Below, piece after piece: positions 46,152-55,007 of a DNA stretch of 64,000 nt (positions are counted from its first letter, which is position 1; the number at the start of each line of letters is the position of its first letter). The notes beneath the pieces are model-generated. The model ran no database searches. It had not been told where the DNA came from and was given only the letters and a program-made list of their open reading frames with translations. A program made the position numbers and the translations under genes. This DNA comes from an uncultured Pelagibacteraceae bacterium (GTDB lineage Bacteria; Pseudomonadota; Alphaproteobacteria; Pelagibacterales; Pelagibacteraceae): the NCBI GenBank assembly GCA_902557385.1, contig CACDZF010000001.1:1-64000 (forward strand), given 5' to 3'.

Positions 46152-47450
46152 CTACTTGCCTATTCCAAAATATTTTATTTTATCCTTTTTAATTTTATCA
46201 TACGGTAAAATATTACGCATATCATAAATAATAAAATTTTTCTTTTTTGATAGTTTTTTGTAATTTAAAGATTTAAAGTCATTCCACTCTGTATGTATTA
46301 TTATTAAATCTGCATCAAAACATGCTTCTTCAATTGTAGTGCAATTAAATACATTTTTATTTTTAGAAAATTCATTTTTATAACCAGTAGGATCGTAGTA
46401 CTTTATTAAAGCTCCTTTTTTTGATAAACTTGGTATCATTGTTAGACTAGATGACTCCCTCATATCATCTGTATTTGCCTTAAAAGTAACACCTAAAAAA
46501 CAAATTTTTTTATTTTTAATTTTGTTTTTCAAAATCTTTGAGACTTTTAATAACAATAATTTTGATCTATTTTCGTTTGATCTGATTACACTTTTTATTA
46601 TCGACAAATCAGTTTTAAATTTACTTCCTGTATCAACGATAGCTCGAGTATCCTTAGGAAAGCAAGAGCCGCCATAAGCGGGTCCTGCTCTTAAAAACCT
46701 TCCACCTATCCTTTTATCTAGACCCATACCAATGGAAACATCTTCTACATTAACATCAGTTTTTTCACATAAATTAGCTATTTCGTTAATAAATGATATT
46801 TTTGTAGCTAAAAATGCATTTGAGGCATATTTAATCAACTCAGCGCCTCTTCTAGATGTATTTATATATTTGGCCCCTTTTGATATCAGTGGACTGTAAA
46901 GCGACTTTAAAATCCTATTGCTTTTTTTGTTGGAAGTACCAATAATAACTCTATCAGGAAAAGTAAAATCTCTAATAGCCTCACCTTCTCTTAAAAATTC
47001 TGGATTAGAAACTACAGAAAAATATTTTTTTTTTGCTTTTTTTGAAATAATTTTTTCTATTTGGTCGCCAGTAGTTACTGGAACTGTTGATTTATTAATT
47101 ATAATTTTTGACGACTTTATGTTACGGGACACTTCCTTAGCTGCATTAAATATTTGACTTAAATCAGCTGCGTTAGTATTTTTTTTTGTTGGTGTGCCTA
47201 CACATAAAAAAATTATATTTGACTTTTGAACAGCATCAGAAATGCTTGTTGTAAATGATAATCTTTTAGCTTTGTAATTTTTTTTAACAAGTTCACTTAA
47301 ACCTGGCTCGTAAATAGGAATTATGCCCCTTTTTAATTTAGAAATTTTGTCAACGTCTTTATCTACACATATAACTTCATTTCCTAAATCAGCAAAACAA
47401 ACTCCGCTAACAAGTCCAACGTAACCAGTTCCAATCATGCATAACTTCAT
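46152..47450 (-). CDS. ugd: UDP-glucose 6-dehydrogenase
   Basis: Oxidises UDP-glucose to UDP-glucuronate for envelope polysaccharides. 432 residues: MKLCMIGTGYVGLVSG at the N-terminus, VGTPT, the ELIKYASNAFLATKISFINE helix, and the catalytic Cys in YGGSCFPKDTRA. It overlaps galU by 4 bases, so substrate production and use are linked. No glycosyltransferase is nearby. Confidence 0.97.
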   Translation of the reverse strand: MKLCMIGTGYVGLVSGVCFADLGNEVICVDKDVDKISKLKRGIIPIYEPGLSELVKKNYKAKRLSFTTSISDAVQKSNIIFLCVGTPTKKNTNAADLSQIFNAAKEVSRNIKSSKIIINKSTVPVTTGDQIEKIISKKAKKKYFSVVSNPEFLREGEAIRDFTFPDRVIIGTSNKKSNRILKSLYSPLISKGAKYINTSRRGAELIKYASNAFLATKISFINEIANLCEKTDVNVEDVSIGMGLDKRIGGRFLRAGPAYGGSCFPKDTRAIVDTGSKFKTDLSIIKSVIRSNENRSKLLLLKVSKILKNKIKNKKICFLGVTFKANTDDMRESSSLTMIPSLSKKGALIKYYDPTGYKNEFSKNKNVFNCTTIEEACFDADLIIIHTEWNDFKSLNYKKLSKKKNFIIYDMRNILPYDKIKKDKIKYFGIGK

Positions 47451-48262
47451 ATTTTTGATATTTCCTGTGATGATTTAATGTACCCTGACATTGTACCACA
47501 ATCTAAGTATTTACCCTTAAAAATATGACCAATAAATATATCTCCTTCATTTATTAATTTTCTTATAGCATCGGTAATATGAATTTCTCCACTTTTTCCT
47601 TTTTTTAACTTGTTTAATTTTGAAAAGATTTTTTTAGACAAAATATATCTTCCAATAACTGCATTATTTGAAGGTGCTGATTTGATGCTAGGTTTTTCAA
47701 TAACATCTTTAATATAAAAATTATTTTTATTTATGCTCGATTTCTTCGAATAAATACCCCATCTGTTTACAGTTTTTCTGTTTACTCTCATAGAAGCCAT
47801 TACAGAACATTTTTTCTTTTTGAATAATGAAATCATATCTTTAGAACAGTTTCTTTTAATTATTAAGTCATCAGGTAGTAACATTAAAAAAAATTTATCT
47901 TTAATAATAGATTTTGTTTTTAATACTGCATCTCCAGTACCTTTAGGGGCATTTTGATATACAAACTTAATCATTTTTTTATATTTTTTTATTTTTTGAT
48001 ACTCATGTTTTAATCTTATATCTTTTTTTTTTTTAATAATTTTTTTAAACAATTTATCGTTATAAAAATACTTTTTGATTAATTCTTTTTTCTTAGAAAT
48101 TATAAATACTACTTCTTTTATACCAGCATCAATACACTCATCTAAAATATATTCAATTCCAGGTTTTCCATTAATTGGTAAAAGCTCTTTTGGAAATACA
48201 CTGGTAATAGGTAAAAGTCTTGTACCCAATCCAGCTAATGGTATTATTGCTTGTCTAATCAT
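47447..48262 (-). CDS. galU: UTP-glucose-1-phosphate uridylyltransferase
   Basis: Makes UDP-glucose. 271 residues: IPLAGLGTRLLPITSVFPKE (nucleotide loop), GKPGIEYILDE, QNAPKGTGDAV, LLPDDLI, VIEKP and GEIHITDAI. First gene of galU-ugd, divergent from panC with 31 bases between, which contain an AT-rich inverted repeat. Confidence 0.97.
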   Translation of the reverse strand: MIRQAIIPLAGLGTRLLPITSVFPKELLPINGKPGIEYILDECIDAGIKEVVFIISKKKELIKKYFYNDKLFKKIIKKKKDIRLKHEYQKIKKYKKMIKFVYQNAPKGTGDAVLKTKSIIKDKFFLMLLPDDLIIKRNCSKDMISLFKKKKCSVMASMRVNRKTVNRWGIYSKKSSINKNNFYIKDVIEKPSIKSAPSNNAVIGRYILSKKIFSKLNKLKKGKSGEIHITDAIRKLINEGDIFIGHIFKGKYLDCGTMSGYIKSSQEISKI

Positions 48263-48293
48263 TAATATGTATTAATTATGTCAATTACCACAA

Positions 48294-49103
48294 ATGATAA
48301 TTTTTAAAAGCATTAATAAATTAAATAAAAAAGTTAATTTTAAGGCAAATATAGGGTTTGTTCCTACTATGGGATCTCTTCATAATGGTCATATTTCTTT
48401 GATTAAATCATGCAAATTAAAATGTAAAAAAACCCTTGTGAGCATTTTTGTGAACCCTTCACAATTTAATAAAACAAATGATTTTAAAAAATATCCCAGA
48501 GACCTTAAAAGAGATGTTGCGATTCTAAAAAAGTTAAATGTAGATTACTTATTAGTTCCTAAAATAAATGATATTTACAATAATAAAAAAAGTATGAAAA
48601 TTAATATAAATAAAAAGGATAAAATTTTATGTGCAAAATATAGACCTGGTCATTTTGAGGGTGTTTTAGGAGTAATTAACCAATTTTTAACAAAAATTAA
48701 ACCTAAATATATGTTTTTGGGTGAAAAGGACTATCAACAGATTTATCTAATAAGAAAATTCATTATGAATAAATTTAATACGAAAATTGTATCTTGCAAA
48801 ACTATTAGATTAAAAAGTTCACTAGCATACTCATCAAGAAACGCTTTGTTATCTAAGAAGGAAATTTTTAAAGCATCTTTAGCTTCAAAAATGACTAATA
48901 ACTTTTATAAGCTTGCCAAAAAAAATTTTGTAAAAATCAAAAAAATCAATGAATTAAAAAGAAAAATAGAGTTTCAAAAAATAAAAGTTGAGTATTTAGA
49001 GTTGAGAAATAAAAAAAATCTTTCAACAAAAGTAAATAAATCTAATTTCAAAATTTTTTTATCTTTTTATATAAACAAAGTAAGATTAATTGATAATTTT
49101 TAA
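48294..49103 (+). CDS. panC: Pantothenate synthetase
   Basis: ATP-dependent joining of pantoate and beta-alanine. 269 residues: PTMGSLHNGHISLI with the HxGH-type nucleotidyl motif, SIFVNPSQFNKTNDFKKYPR, and FLGEKDYQQIYLIRKF. It stands alone in this window and abuts convergent mgtE with no base between the stops. Confidence 0.95.
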   Translation: MIIFKSINKLNKKVNFKANIGFVPTMGSLHNGHISLIKSCKLKCKKTLVSIFVNPSQFNKTNDFKKYPRDLKRDVAILKKLNVDYLLVPKINDIYNNKKSMKININKKDKILCAKYRPGHFEGVLGVINQFLTKIKPKYMFLGEKDYQQIYLIRKFIMNKFNTKIVSCKTIRLKSSLAYSSRNALLSKKEIFKASLASKMTNNFYKLAKKNFVKIKKINELKRKIEFQKIKVEYLELRNKKNLSTKVNKSNFKIFLSFYINKVRLIDNF

Positions 49104-50483
49104 TCAACCATAAAAAAAATAAGCTCCTATTCCTAAAAAAGATAAAAAACCTATTACATCAGTTATTGTTGTTACAAAAACACTAGAGGCTATAGCTGGA
49201 TCTATATTAAATTTCTTTAAAGTTATAGGGACTAGTATACCAAAGAGTCCAGCAACAATCATATTTAAAATCATTGAAATTGAAATAATTAAAGACAACT
49301 GGATATCCTTAAACCATATTTGAACAATAATAGCACTTATTATTGCAAATATTACTCCATTTAAAATTCCAATAAAAAATTCTTTTAAAATATTTTGGTT
49401 AAAATTATTTTTGGTAAGTTCATTGGTTGCAATTGTTCTTATTGTTACAGCTAGTGTTTGCATTCCAGCATTGCCACCCATTGAAGCAACTATTGGCATT
49501 AAAAAAGCTAAAGCAACCATTTGTTCAATTGTTGCACCAAATATACTTATTACCCAAGTAGCTAAAAAAGCAGTAAATAAATTTAATAAAAGCCAATTAA
49601 ATCTTCTTTTAGTTTTTTTGAAAACACCATCAGTAATTTCCTCATCTCCAACACCAGCAAGTCTTAAGGCATCCTCTTCAGCCTCTTCTTTTAGAACCGT
49701 TAAAACATCATCACTGGTGATCATTCCAACAAGTTTATTATTTTTATCTACTACACACGCTGAGTTAAGATTGTAATTTTCAAATAAATGGCCAACCTCT
49801 TCCCTGTCCATATCTACAGGAATTGACAATTGACTTTCATTCATTATGGAAATCATCTTATTTTCTCTTGAAGTTCTTAAAACTTTTGAAGAAGGTACTG
49901 TTCCTATAGGTTTAAATTCGTTATCGACTATAAAAATTTCTAAAAACTCTTCTGGAAGATCTTTATTTTCTCTTAAATAATCTATTGTTTGACCTACAGA
50001 CCAATTGCTTGGTATTGCTGTAAATTGCCTCTGCATTATCCTTGCTGCTGAGTCTTCTGGATAACTCAAACTTTCTAATAAAGCAAATCGATCTTTTGGT
50101 GGAAGAGAGCCTAATATAGAATTTTTATTTTTTTCTTCAATATTCTCTAATATTTGAACAGAGTCATCTGAGTCTAAATTTTTTAATATTGATACGATTG
50201 ACTCAGAAGATAAATATTTAATTATTTCTTTTTGTACAGACTCGTTCAATTCAACAAAAACTTCTGGATCAATTTTAAAATTATTTAATTTGATTAAACT
50301 TTCTCTGTCATTTTCATTCAAATGTTCTATGATATCAGCAGCGTCAGCTGGATGCATTTCTTTAAATGAATTGTTAATAAACAATGCATCATTATTAGCT
50401 ATTTTTTCGGTGACAACATTAATATATTCTTTATTAAACTCAAAATTGACTTTTTTGTCTTTTATTTTTTTAATTAAAGTCAT
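49104..50483 (-). CDS. mgtE: Magnesium transporter MgtE
   Basis: Mg2+-gated channel. I set the start at the ATG at 50483 (MTLIKKIKDKKVNFEF, 459 residues); the longer frame to 50567 would run into divergent lipB. Order: an MgtE N domain of short helices (HPADAADIIEHLNEN), a CBS pair (about 180-300, GMITSDDVLTVLKEE), a plug helix, and five membrane helices with the pore motif PIVASMGGNAGMQTLAV. Confidence 0.95.
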   Translation of the reverse strand: MTLIKKIKDKKVNFEFNKEYINVVTEKIANNDALFINNSFKEMHPADAADIIEHLNENDRESLIKLNNFKIDPEVFVELNESVQKEIIKYLSSESIVSILKNLDSDDSVQILENIEEKNKNSILGSLPPKDRFALLESLSYPEDSAARIMQRQFTAIPSNWSVGQTIDYLRENKDLPEEFLEIFIVDNEFKPIGTVPSSKVLRTSRENKMISIMNESQLSIPVDMDREEVGHLFENYNLNSACVVDKNNKLVGMITSDDVLTVLKEEAEEDALRLAGVGDEEITDGVFKKTKRRFNWLLLNLFTAFLATWVISIFGATIEQMVALAFLMPIVASMGGNAGMQTLAVTIRTIATNELTKNNFNQNILKEFFIGILNGVIFAIISAIIVQIWFKDIQLSLIISISMILNMIVAGLFGILVPITLKKFNIDPAIASSVFVTTITDVIGFLSFLGIGAYFFYG

Positions 50484-50541
50484 AAATTTACCTATAATAT
50501 TAGGCACTATTAATACATAATTCATAGAATACAATTTTTTA

Positions 50542-51162
50542 ATGAAGATTGAGATCAAAAAAACCAAAAAACCTATAGAATATGAAAAAGCTATAGAATT
50601 TCTTGAGCAAAGAATTGATAAAATTCACAAAAATAAAGAAAAAGAATTAATATGGATACTTAATCATCCATCGATCTATACCGCAGGAACTAGTTATAAG
50701 GAGAATGAAATTTTAGATAAATCAATCAACTTATTCAAAACTAATCGTGGTGGAAAAATAACTTATCATGGTCCAGGTCAGCTGATATGCTATTTGGCAA
50801 TTGATTTAAATAAAAGAAAAAAAGATATTAGAAAATTTATTAATATTATAGAAAATTCTATTATAAAAACTCTTAGAGATTATAAGATAAATGCTCATGC
50901 TGATAGAAAAAATATTGGTATTTGGATAAAACAAAGAAAAAAAATGAAAAAAGTTGCAGCCATTGGAATTAGAATTAAAAAATGGATTGCCTATCATGGT
51001 TTTTCGATAAATATTAATACAGATATAAATAAATTTAAAAAAATAATTCCTTGTGGTATTAACAATTGTGCTTTAACAAATCTTTATTTAATTAAAAAAC
51101 AAAGCTACAAAGACTTTAGTAAAAAATTAATAAAAAATTTAATTAATAATTTAAAAATTTAA
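50542..51162 (+). CDS. lipB: Octanoyl-[acyl-carrier-protein]:protein octanoyltransferase
   Basis: Transfers octanoate from ACP to lipoyl domains. 206 residues: NRGGKITYHGPGQLICYLA, KKVAAIGIRIKKWIAYHGFS with the catalytic Lys, and IIPCGINNCALTNL with the catalytic Cys. It overlaps convergent rluC by 20 bases. Confidence 0.96.
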   Translation: MKIEIKKTKKPIEYEKAIEFLEQRIDKIHKNKEKELIWILNHPSIYTAGTSYKENEILDKSINLFKTNRGGKITYHGPGQLICYLAIDLNKRKKDIRKFINIIENSIIKTLRDYKINAHADRKNIGIWIKQRKKMKKVAAIGIRIKKWIAYHGFSININTDINKFKKIIPCGINNCALTNLYLIKKQSYKDFSKKLIKNLINNLKI

Positions 51163-52057
51163 GTTTTTTAACCTTTAATAGCTTTTTAAAGTATTCAGGC
51201 AATAATGCTGAATATGTAAATTTTTTTTCCTTAATCATAAATCTAATCTGAAAAGCATGGAGCATTAAATTTTTATTTATGCCTTTGTTATACTTTTCAA
51301 AATTGTATTTTTTATCACCATATATAGGGTGTCCTATTTCAAAAAGTTGTTTACGTAACTGATGTTTGCGTCCTGTAATAGGTTTCATTTCAACTAGACT
51401 ACAATTGGAGTTTTTGTCCAAAACTTTATATAATGTTCTAGCATTTTCTTTAACAGATTTATTGTTTTCGTATCTAATTAATTCAGAATTCCACTCACCA
51501 GAACTTTTTGCAATTTCCCCATGACAGATTGAAATATAAGTTTTGTGAACCTTTCTAAGTCTAAACAAAGACGTTAACAGTTGAGCCGTTTCTCTATTTT
51601 TTGCAATTATAAATACCCCTGATGTATCCTTATCAAGTCTATGAACGGAATATGGTTTTGTATCTTTAAAATAAATACTTTTAGAAAAAATATCGATTAA
51701 ATTTTTTCTTGATTTTGTACCCCCTTGAACTGCAGTACCTGATTTTTTGTTAATTACTATAAAATTATCATTGTTATCAATAATTAAATCTTCATTTGAT
51801 TTTATTATAGATTTTGATGGTTCAAATTTTGTTTTTTTATTATTTTCAGATATTTTAAAATTGAAGTTAAAAAAATCAACTTCTTGCTTTTTTTTTAACT
51901 TATATGAACTTTTAATTTTTTTATTATTGATTTTAATTTTTCCATTTCTTAAATTTTTCTCAATAAAACCCTGGGGTAGATTTCCAAATTTTTTTCTAAT
52001 CCATCGATCAATACGCATACCATTGTACGTTTCATCAACGTAGAAGGACTTTTTCAT
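51143..52057 (-). CDS. rluC: RluC-type 23S rRNA pseudouridine synthase
   Basis: 304 residues: an N-terminal S4 domain (about 10-70, RIDRWIRKKFG), then the catalytic domain with Asp in HRLDKDTSGVFIIAK and GRKHQLRKQLFEIGHPIYGDKKY. RluC versus RluD cannot be settled fully from sequence; the sequence is nearer the RluC group. It lies 20 bases after rplQ, in the same direction. Confidence 0.9.
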   Translation of the reverse strand: MKKSFYVDETYNGMRIDRWIRKKFGNLPQGFIEKNLRNGKIKINNKKIKSSYKLKKKQEVDFFNFNFKISENNKKTKFEPSKSIIKSNEDLIIDNNDNFIVINKKSGTAVQGGTKSRKNLIDIFSKSIYFKDTKPYSVHRLDKDTSGVFIIAKNRETAQLLTSLFRLRKVHKTYISICHGEIAKSSGEWNSELIRYENNKSVKENARTLYKVLDKNSNCSLVEMKPITGRKHQLRKQLFEIGHPIYGDKKYNFEKYNKGINKNLMLHAFQIRFMIKEKKFTYSALLPEYFKKLLKVKKLKFLNY

Positions 52058-52077
52058 GATTTTATTTTATTACAAAA

Positions 52078-52515
52078 TTAGCCTGTAGGTAATTTTTTTT
52101 CTTCTTTTTGATCTTTATTATCAACTTTTTTCTTTACATCAACCTTTTTGGCTTCCTTATCTCTATCTACAAATTCTATAACGGCCATTGGAGAATTGTC
52201 TCCATATCTAAATCCAGCTTTAACAATTCTTGTATATCCGCCTTTTCTTTTTTCATACCTTTTCGAAAGCGTTTTTTTTACTTTATTAGTTGACTGAATA
52301 TTTTGTAATTTCTTCATTAGCAACTTCGTTGTTTGTAATGTTTCTTTTTTTCCTAAAGTAATTATTTTATCAGCTTGAGGTTTTAAGAATTTTGCTTTTG
52401 GTAACGTTGTTGTAATTTGCTCATACTTTATAAGAGAATTTAGCATATTTTTTAACAATGCTTTTCTATGTTCTGAGGTTCGATTAAGCTTTTTATTTGC
52501 AAATCCGTGTCTCAT
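52078..52515 (-). CDS. rplQ: 50S ribosomal protein L17
   Basis: Lies near the exit tunnel. MRHGFANKKLNRTSEHRKAL is the signature start, followed by LPKAKFLKPQADKIITLGK and GGYTRIVKAGFRYGDNSPMAVIEFVD. A Lys/Glu-rich tail (about 120-145) extends the usual length. Last gene of the alpha operon, 6 bases after rpoA. Confidence 0.98.
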   Translation of the reverse strand: MRHGFANKKLNRTSEHRKALLKNMLNSLIKYEQITTTLPKAKFLKPQADKIITLGKKETLQTTKLLMKKLQNIQSTNKVKKTLSKRYEKRKGGYTRIVKAGFRYGDNSPMAVIEFVDRDKEAKKVDVKKKVDNKDQKEEKKLPTG

Positions 52516-52521
52516 AAAAAA

Positions 52522-53550
52522 TTATATAGCTTCCTCGAGTTTTTTTGACATTTCAGCGATGTTATCTGGTGGCCAATTTGGTATTTCCATGCCTAGGTAT
52601 AAAGACATACCATTTAAAACTTCTTTAATTTCGTTTAAAGATTTTCTTCCAAAATTAGGAGTTCTTAGCATTTCACCTTCAGATTTTTGTACTAGGTCGC
52701 CAATATAAATTATATTATCATTTTTTAAACAATTCATAGATCTAACTGACAATTCTAATTCATCAACTTTTCTTAAAAGATTTTTATTAAATTCAGGTTC
52801 AGAAGGTTTCTCACGTACAATAACTTCTTGTGGTTCGTCAAAGTTAACAAACATGTTTAGCTGATCTTGAAATATTTTTGCAGAATATGCAACTGCATCT
52901 TCGGCAGAAATAGATCCGTTTGTTGTAACCTCCATTGTTAGTTTATCATAATCTAGTGCTTTTCCTTCTCTGGCAGTACTAACTGAATAAGTAACTTTTT
53001 TTACAGGACTGTACAATGAATCAATTGGTATAAGTCCTAAAGGTGGTTCATCAGGTTTATTCATAGAAGCTGGAACATAACCTTTGCCTGTTTCTACAGT
53101 CATTTCCATATGAAAATTTGTATTTTCATCCAAGTTACAAATTACTAAATCAGGATTTAGGATTTCAATATCAGCAACTTGAGTTATATTGGATGCTTTA
53201 ATTTCACCTGGCCCTTTTGCATCTAAAATTAATTTTTTTACGCCTTCAAATGAACTTTTAAGAGCTAGTGATTTTACGTTTAAAACAATATCAGTTACAT
53301 CTTCTCTAATTCCTTTGATAGAAGTAAATTCATGTAACACTCCATCAATTTGCACAGATGTTACTGCGGCACCTCTTATAGAGGATAACAAAATTCTTCT
53401 TAGAGAGTTTCCTAAAGTTAAACCATATCCTTTTTCTAAAGGTTCAGCTGTAATTTTTGCAAAAGTTTTATCATCGCTTAGTTGAACATCTAATTTTGCA
53501 GGCCTTATAAGTGATTTCCAATTTTTTACATTTACATCAGTTGTTTCCAT
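52522..53550 (-). CDS. rpoA: RNA polymerase alpha subunit
   Basis: 342 residues. The N-terminal assembly domain has [22 protein letters not shown] and [16 protein letters not shown]; the C-terminal domain (about 255-330) has [16 protein letters not shown] and [16 protein letters not shown], which contact UP elements and activators. Zero-base gap to rpsK, within rpsM-rpsK-rpoA-rplQ. Confidence 0.98.
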   Translation of the reverse strand: METTDVNVKNWKSLIRPAKLDVQLSDDKTFAKITAEPLEKGYGLTLGNSLRRILLSSIRGAAVTSVQIDGVLHEFTSIKGIREDVTDIVLNVKSLALKSSFEGVKKLILDAKGPGEIKASNITQVADIEILNPDLVICNLDENTNFHMEMTVETGKGYVPASMNKPDEPPLGLIPIDSLYSPVKKVTYSVSTAREGKALDYDKLTMEVTTNGSISAEDAVAYSAKIFQDQLNMFVNFDEPQEVIVREKPSEPEFNKNLLRKVDELELSVRSMNCLKNDNIIYIGDLVQKSEGEMLRTPNFGRKSLNEIKEVLNGMSLYLGMEIPNWPPDNIAEMSKKLEEAI

Positions 53551-54000
53551 TTATACTCTCCTTTTTTTGGGTGGCCTCGTACCATTATGCGGCATTGGCG
53601 TTGTATCTTTAATTGAAATAATTTTAAAACCTCTTGCTTGTAAAGCTCTTAAAGCTGTTTCTCTTCCTGATCCAGGACCTTTAACCTCAACAGATAAAAC
53701 TTTCATTCCATATTCTAAAGCCTTGGAAGCAGCTGCATCAGCTGCGACTTGAGCAGCATATGGAGTTGATTTTCTAGAACCTTTAAATCCTTTTTGTCCC
53801 GCTGAAGCCCAAGATACTACGTTGCCACTAGTATCTGCTATTGATATAATTGTATTGTTAAATGTAGATTGAACATAAGCTATTCCATTTAGTATATTTT
53901 TTTTAACTTTTTTCTTTTTTGAGTATGAGCTTTTTTTAATTACACTAGGTTTTTTTTCTTGATCTTTATCTTGACTGGTTTTTTTTTCTACTTTTGGCAT
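53551..54000 (-). CDS. rpsK: 30S ribosomal protein S11
   Basis: Platform protein contacting the mRNA exit. 149 residues, with a Lys/Ser-rich N-terminal extension of about 25 residues before the fold. [34 protein letters not shown] and the end [18 protein letters not shown] are standard. Confidence 0.98.
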   Translation of the reverse strand: MPKVEKKTSQDKDQEKKPSVIKKSSYSKKKKVKKNILNGIAYVQSTFNNTIISIADTSGNVVSWASAGQKGFKGSRKSTPYAAQVAADAAASKALEYGMKVLSVEVKGPGSGRETALRALQARGFKIISIKDTTPMPHNGTRPPKKRRV

Positions 54001-54002
54001 TA

Positions 54003-54386
54003 TTATTTTTTAAGTGGTGTTAATTTTTTACCTGCAATAGCTATGGCTTTACCTTTTCTTGTTCTAGCATTACATCTTGTTCTTTGGCCTCTAACAGGTA
54101 GTTTTTTTCGATGTCTTGATCCTCGATAAGATGCAAGATCCATTAATCTTTTTATATTTAAAGAATATTCTCTTCTTAAATCACCTTCTACTTTAAAATT
54201 CTTGTCAATATACTCTCTTATTTTTAATATTTGATCATCAGTTAATTCATTTACTCTTTTTGATTTGGGAATTTCTAAATCTGAACAAATTTGTTGAGAG
54301 AATTTATCACCTATTCCATAAATATATGTAAGGCCAATTTGAACAAGTTTGTTTTGTGGTATATTTACCCCTGCAATTCGAGCCAT
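54003..54386 (-). CDS. rpsM: 30S ribosomal protein S13
   Basis: Head protein contacting the P-site tRNA and the large subunit. 127 residues: [21 protein letters not shown], the [15 protein letters not shown] helix and the tail [14 protein letters not shown] with KNARTRKGK-like basic end. The 57-base gap before it holds its own promoter; rpmJ, often just upstream, is absent. Confidence 0.98.
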   Translation of the reverse strand: MARIAGVNIPQNKLVQIGLTYIYGIGDKFSQQICSDLEIPKSKRVNELTDDQILKIREYIDKNFKVEGDLRREYSLNIKRLMDLASYRGSRHRKKLPVRGQRTRCNARTRKGKAIAIAGKKLTPLKK

Positions 54387-54411
54387 AAAAAGTGATTAAA
54401 AAATTTAGCCT

Positions 54412-54439
54412 TTTATATAAGAAGTTTGTTTAAAGTCAA
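54412..54439 (-). promoter_or_regulatory. Predicted promoter for rpsM-rpsK-rpoA-rplQ
   Basis: Minus-strand TTGACT (54439-54434), a 16-base spacer, then TATAAA (54417-54412), in the largest gap of the ribosomal cluster. A start near 54404 gives an 18-base leader. It would let the alpha operon be expressed apart from the spc operon. Confidence 0.55.
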
Positions 54440-54443
54440 TGCG

Positions 54444-55007
54444 TTAAACCTTAAGTATTTCCTCAATTTTTTGATAAATATCGTTTATTTCCATAGATCC
54501 ATCGATTTCGTGAAAATTGTGATTTTTTGAATAATAATCCAATACTGGTTTAGTAATTGACATGTAGGTGTCATATCTTTTTAAAATAGTATTAGCATCA
54601 TCATCTGATCTTTTTTCTAAAACTTTTCTTCTCTCAATTCTTTTTATTATTGAGTCTTTGTTTACATTTAAAAAAAAAATGTAATCAATTTTTTGATTTG
54701 ATTTGTTTAATAAACTTTCAAGATTTTTAGCCTGATTTATTGTTCTTGGATAACCATCAAAAATTAGTTTATTCTTTTTGTTTGAATCAAATATAATTTT
54801 TTGAAGAAGATTATTTACTATTTCATCTTCGACAAATTTACCTTCATTCATGCTATTGATAATTTTTTTTCCAATTTCTGTATCTTTTTTAATTTCCTCT
54901 CTCAACATGTCACCTGTCGATACCTGAAAACTGTTTAATTTTTCTACTAGGTTTTTAGCTTGAGTACCTTTACCAGCACCAGGTGGACCAAAGATTATTA
55001 TATTCAC
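54444..55007 (-). CDS. adk: Adenylate kinase
   Basis: Interconverts ATP+AMP and 2 ADP. 187 residues of the short-LID type: P-loop IIFGPPGAGKGTQAKNL, STGDMLREE, FDGYPRTINQA and RSDDDANTILKRYDTY. The zinc-bearing long LID is absent. It abuts secY with no gap, in the usual secY-adk order. Confidence 0.97.
   Translation of the reverse strand: MNIIIFGPPGAGKGTQAKNLVEKLNSFQVSTGDMLREEIKKDTEIGKKIINSMNEGKFVEDEIVNNLLQKIIFDSNKKNKLIFDGYPRTINQAKNLESLLNKSNQKIDYIFFLNVNKDSIIKRIERRKVLEKRSDDDANTILKRYDTYMSITKPVLDYYSKNHNFHEIDGSMEINDIYQKIEEILKV

Noticed and set aside
48261-48276. AT-rich inverted repeat ATTAAT-N4-ATTAAT between galU and panC
   Set aside because: In such AT-rich DNA short repeats of this kind are expected by chance, and they may simply be two -10-like boxes.
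50484-50567. Longer MgtE start overlapping the lipB start
   Set aside because: The ATG at 50483 gives the normal MgtE N-terminus and leaves 58 bases for divergent promoters.
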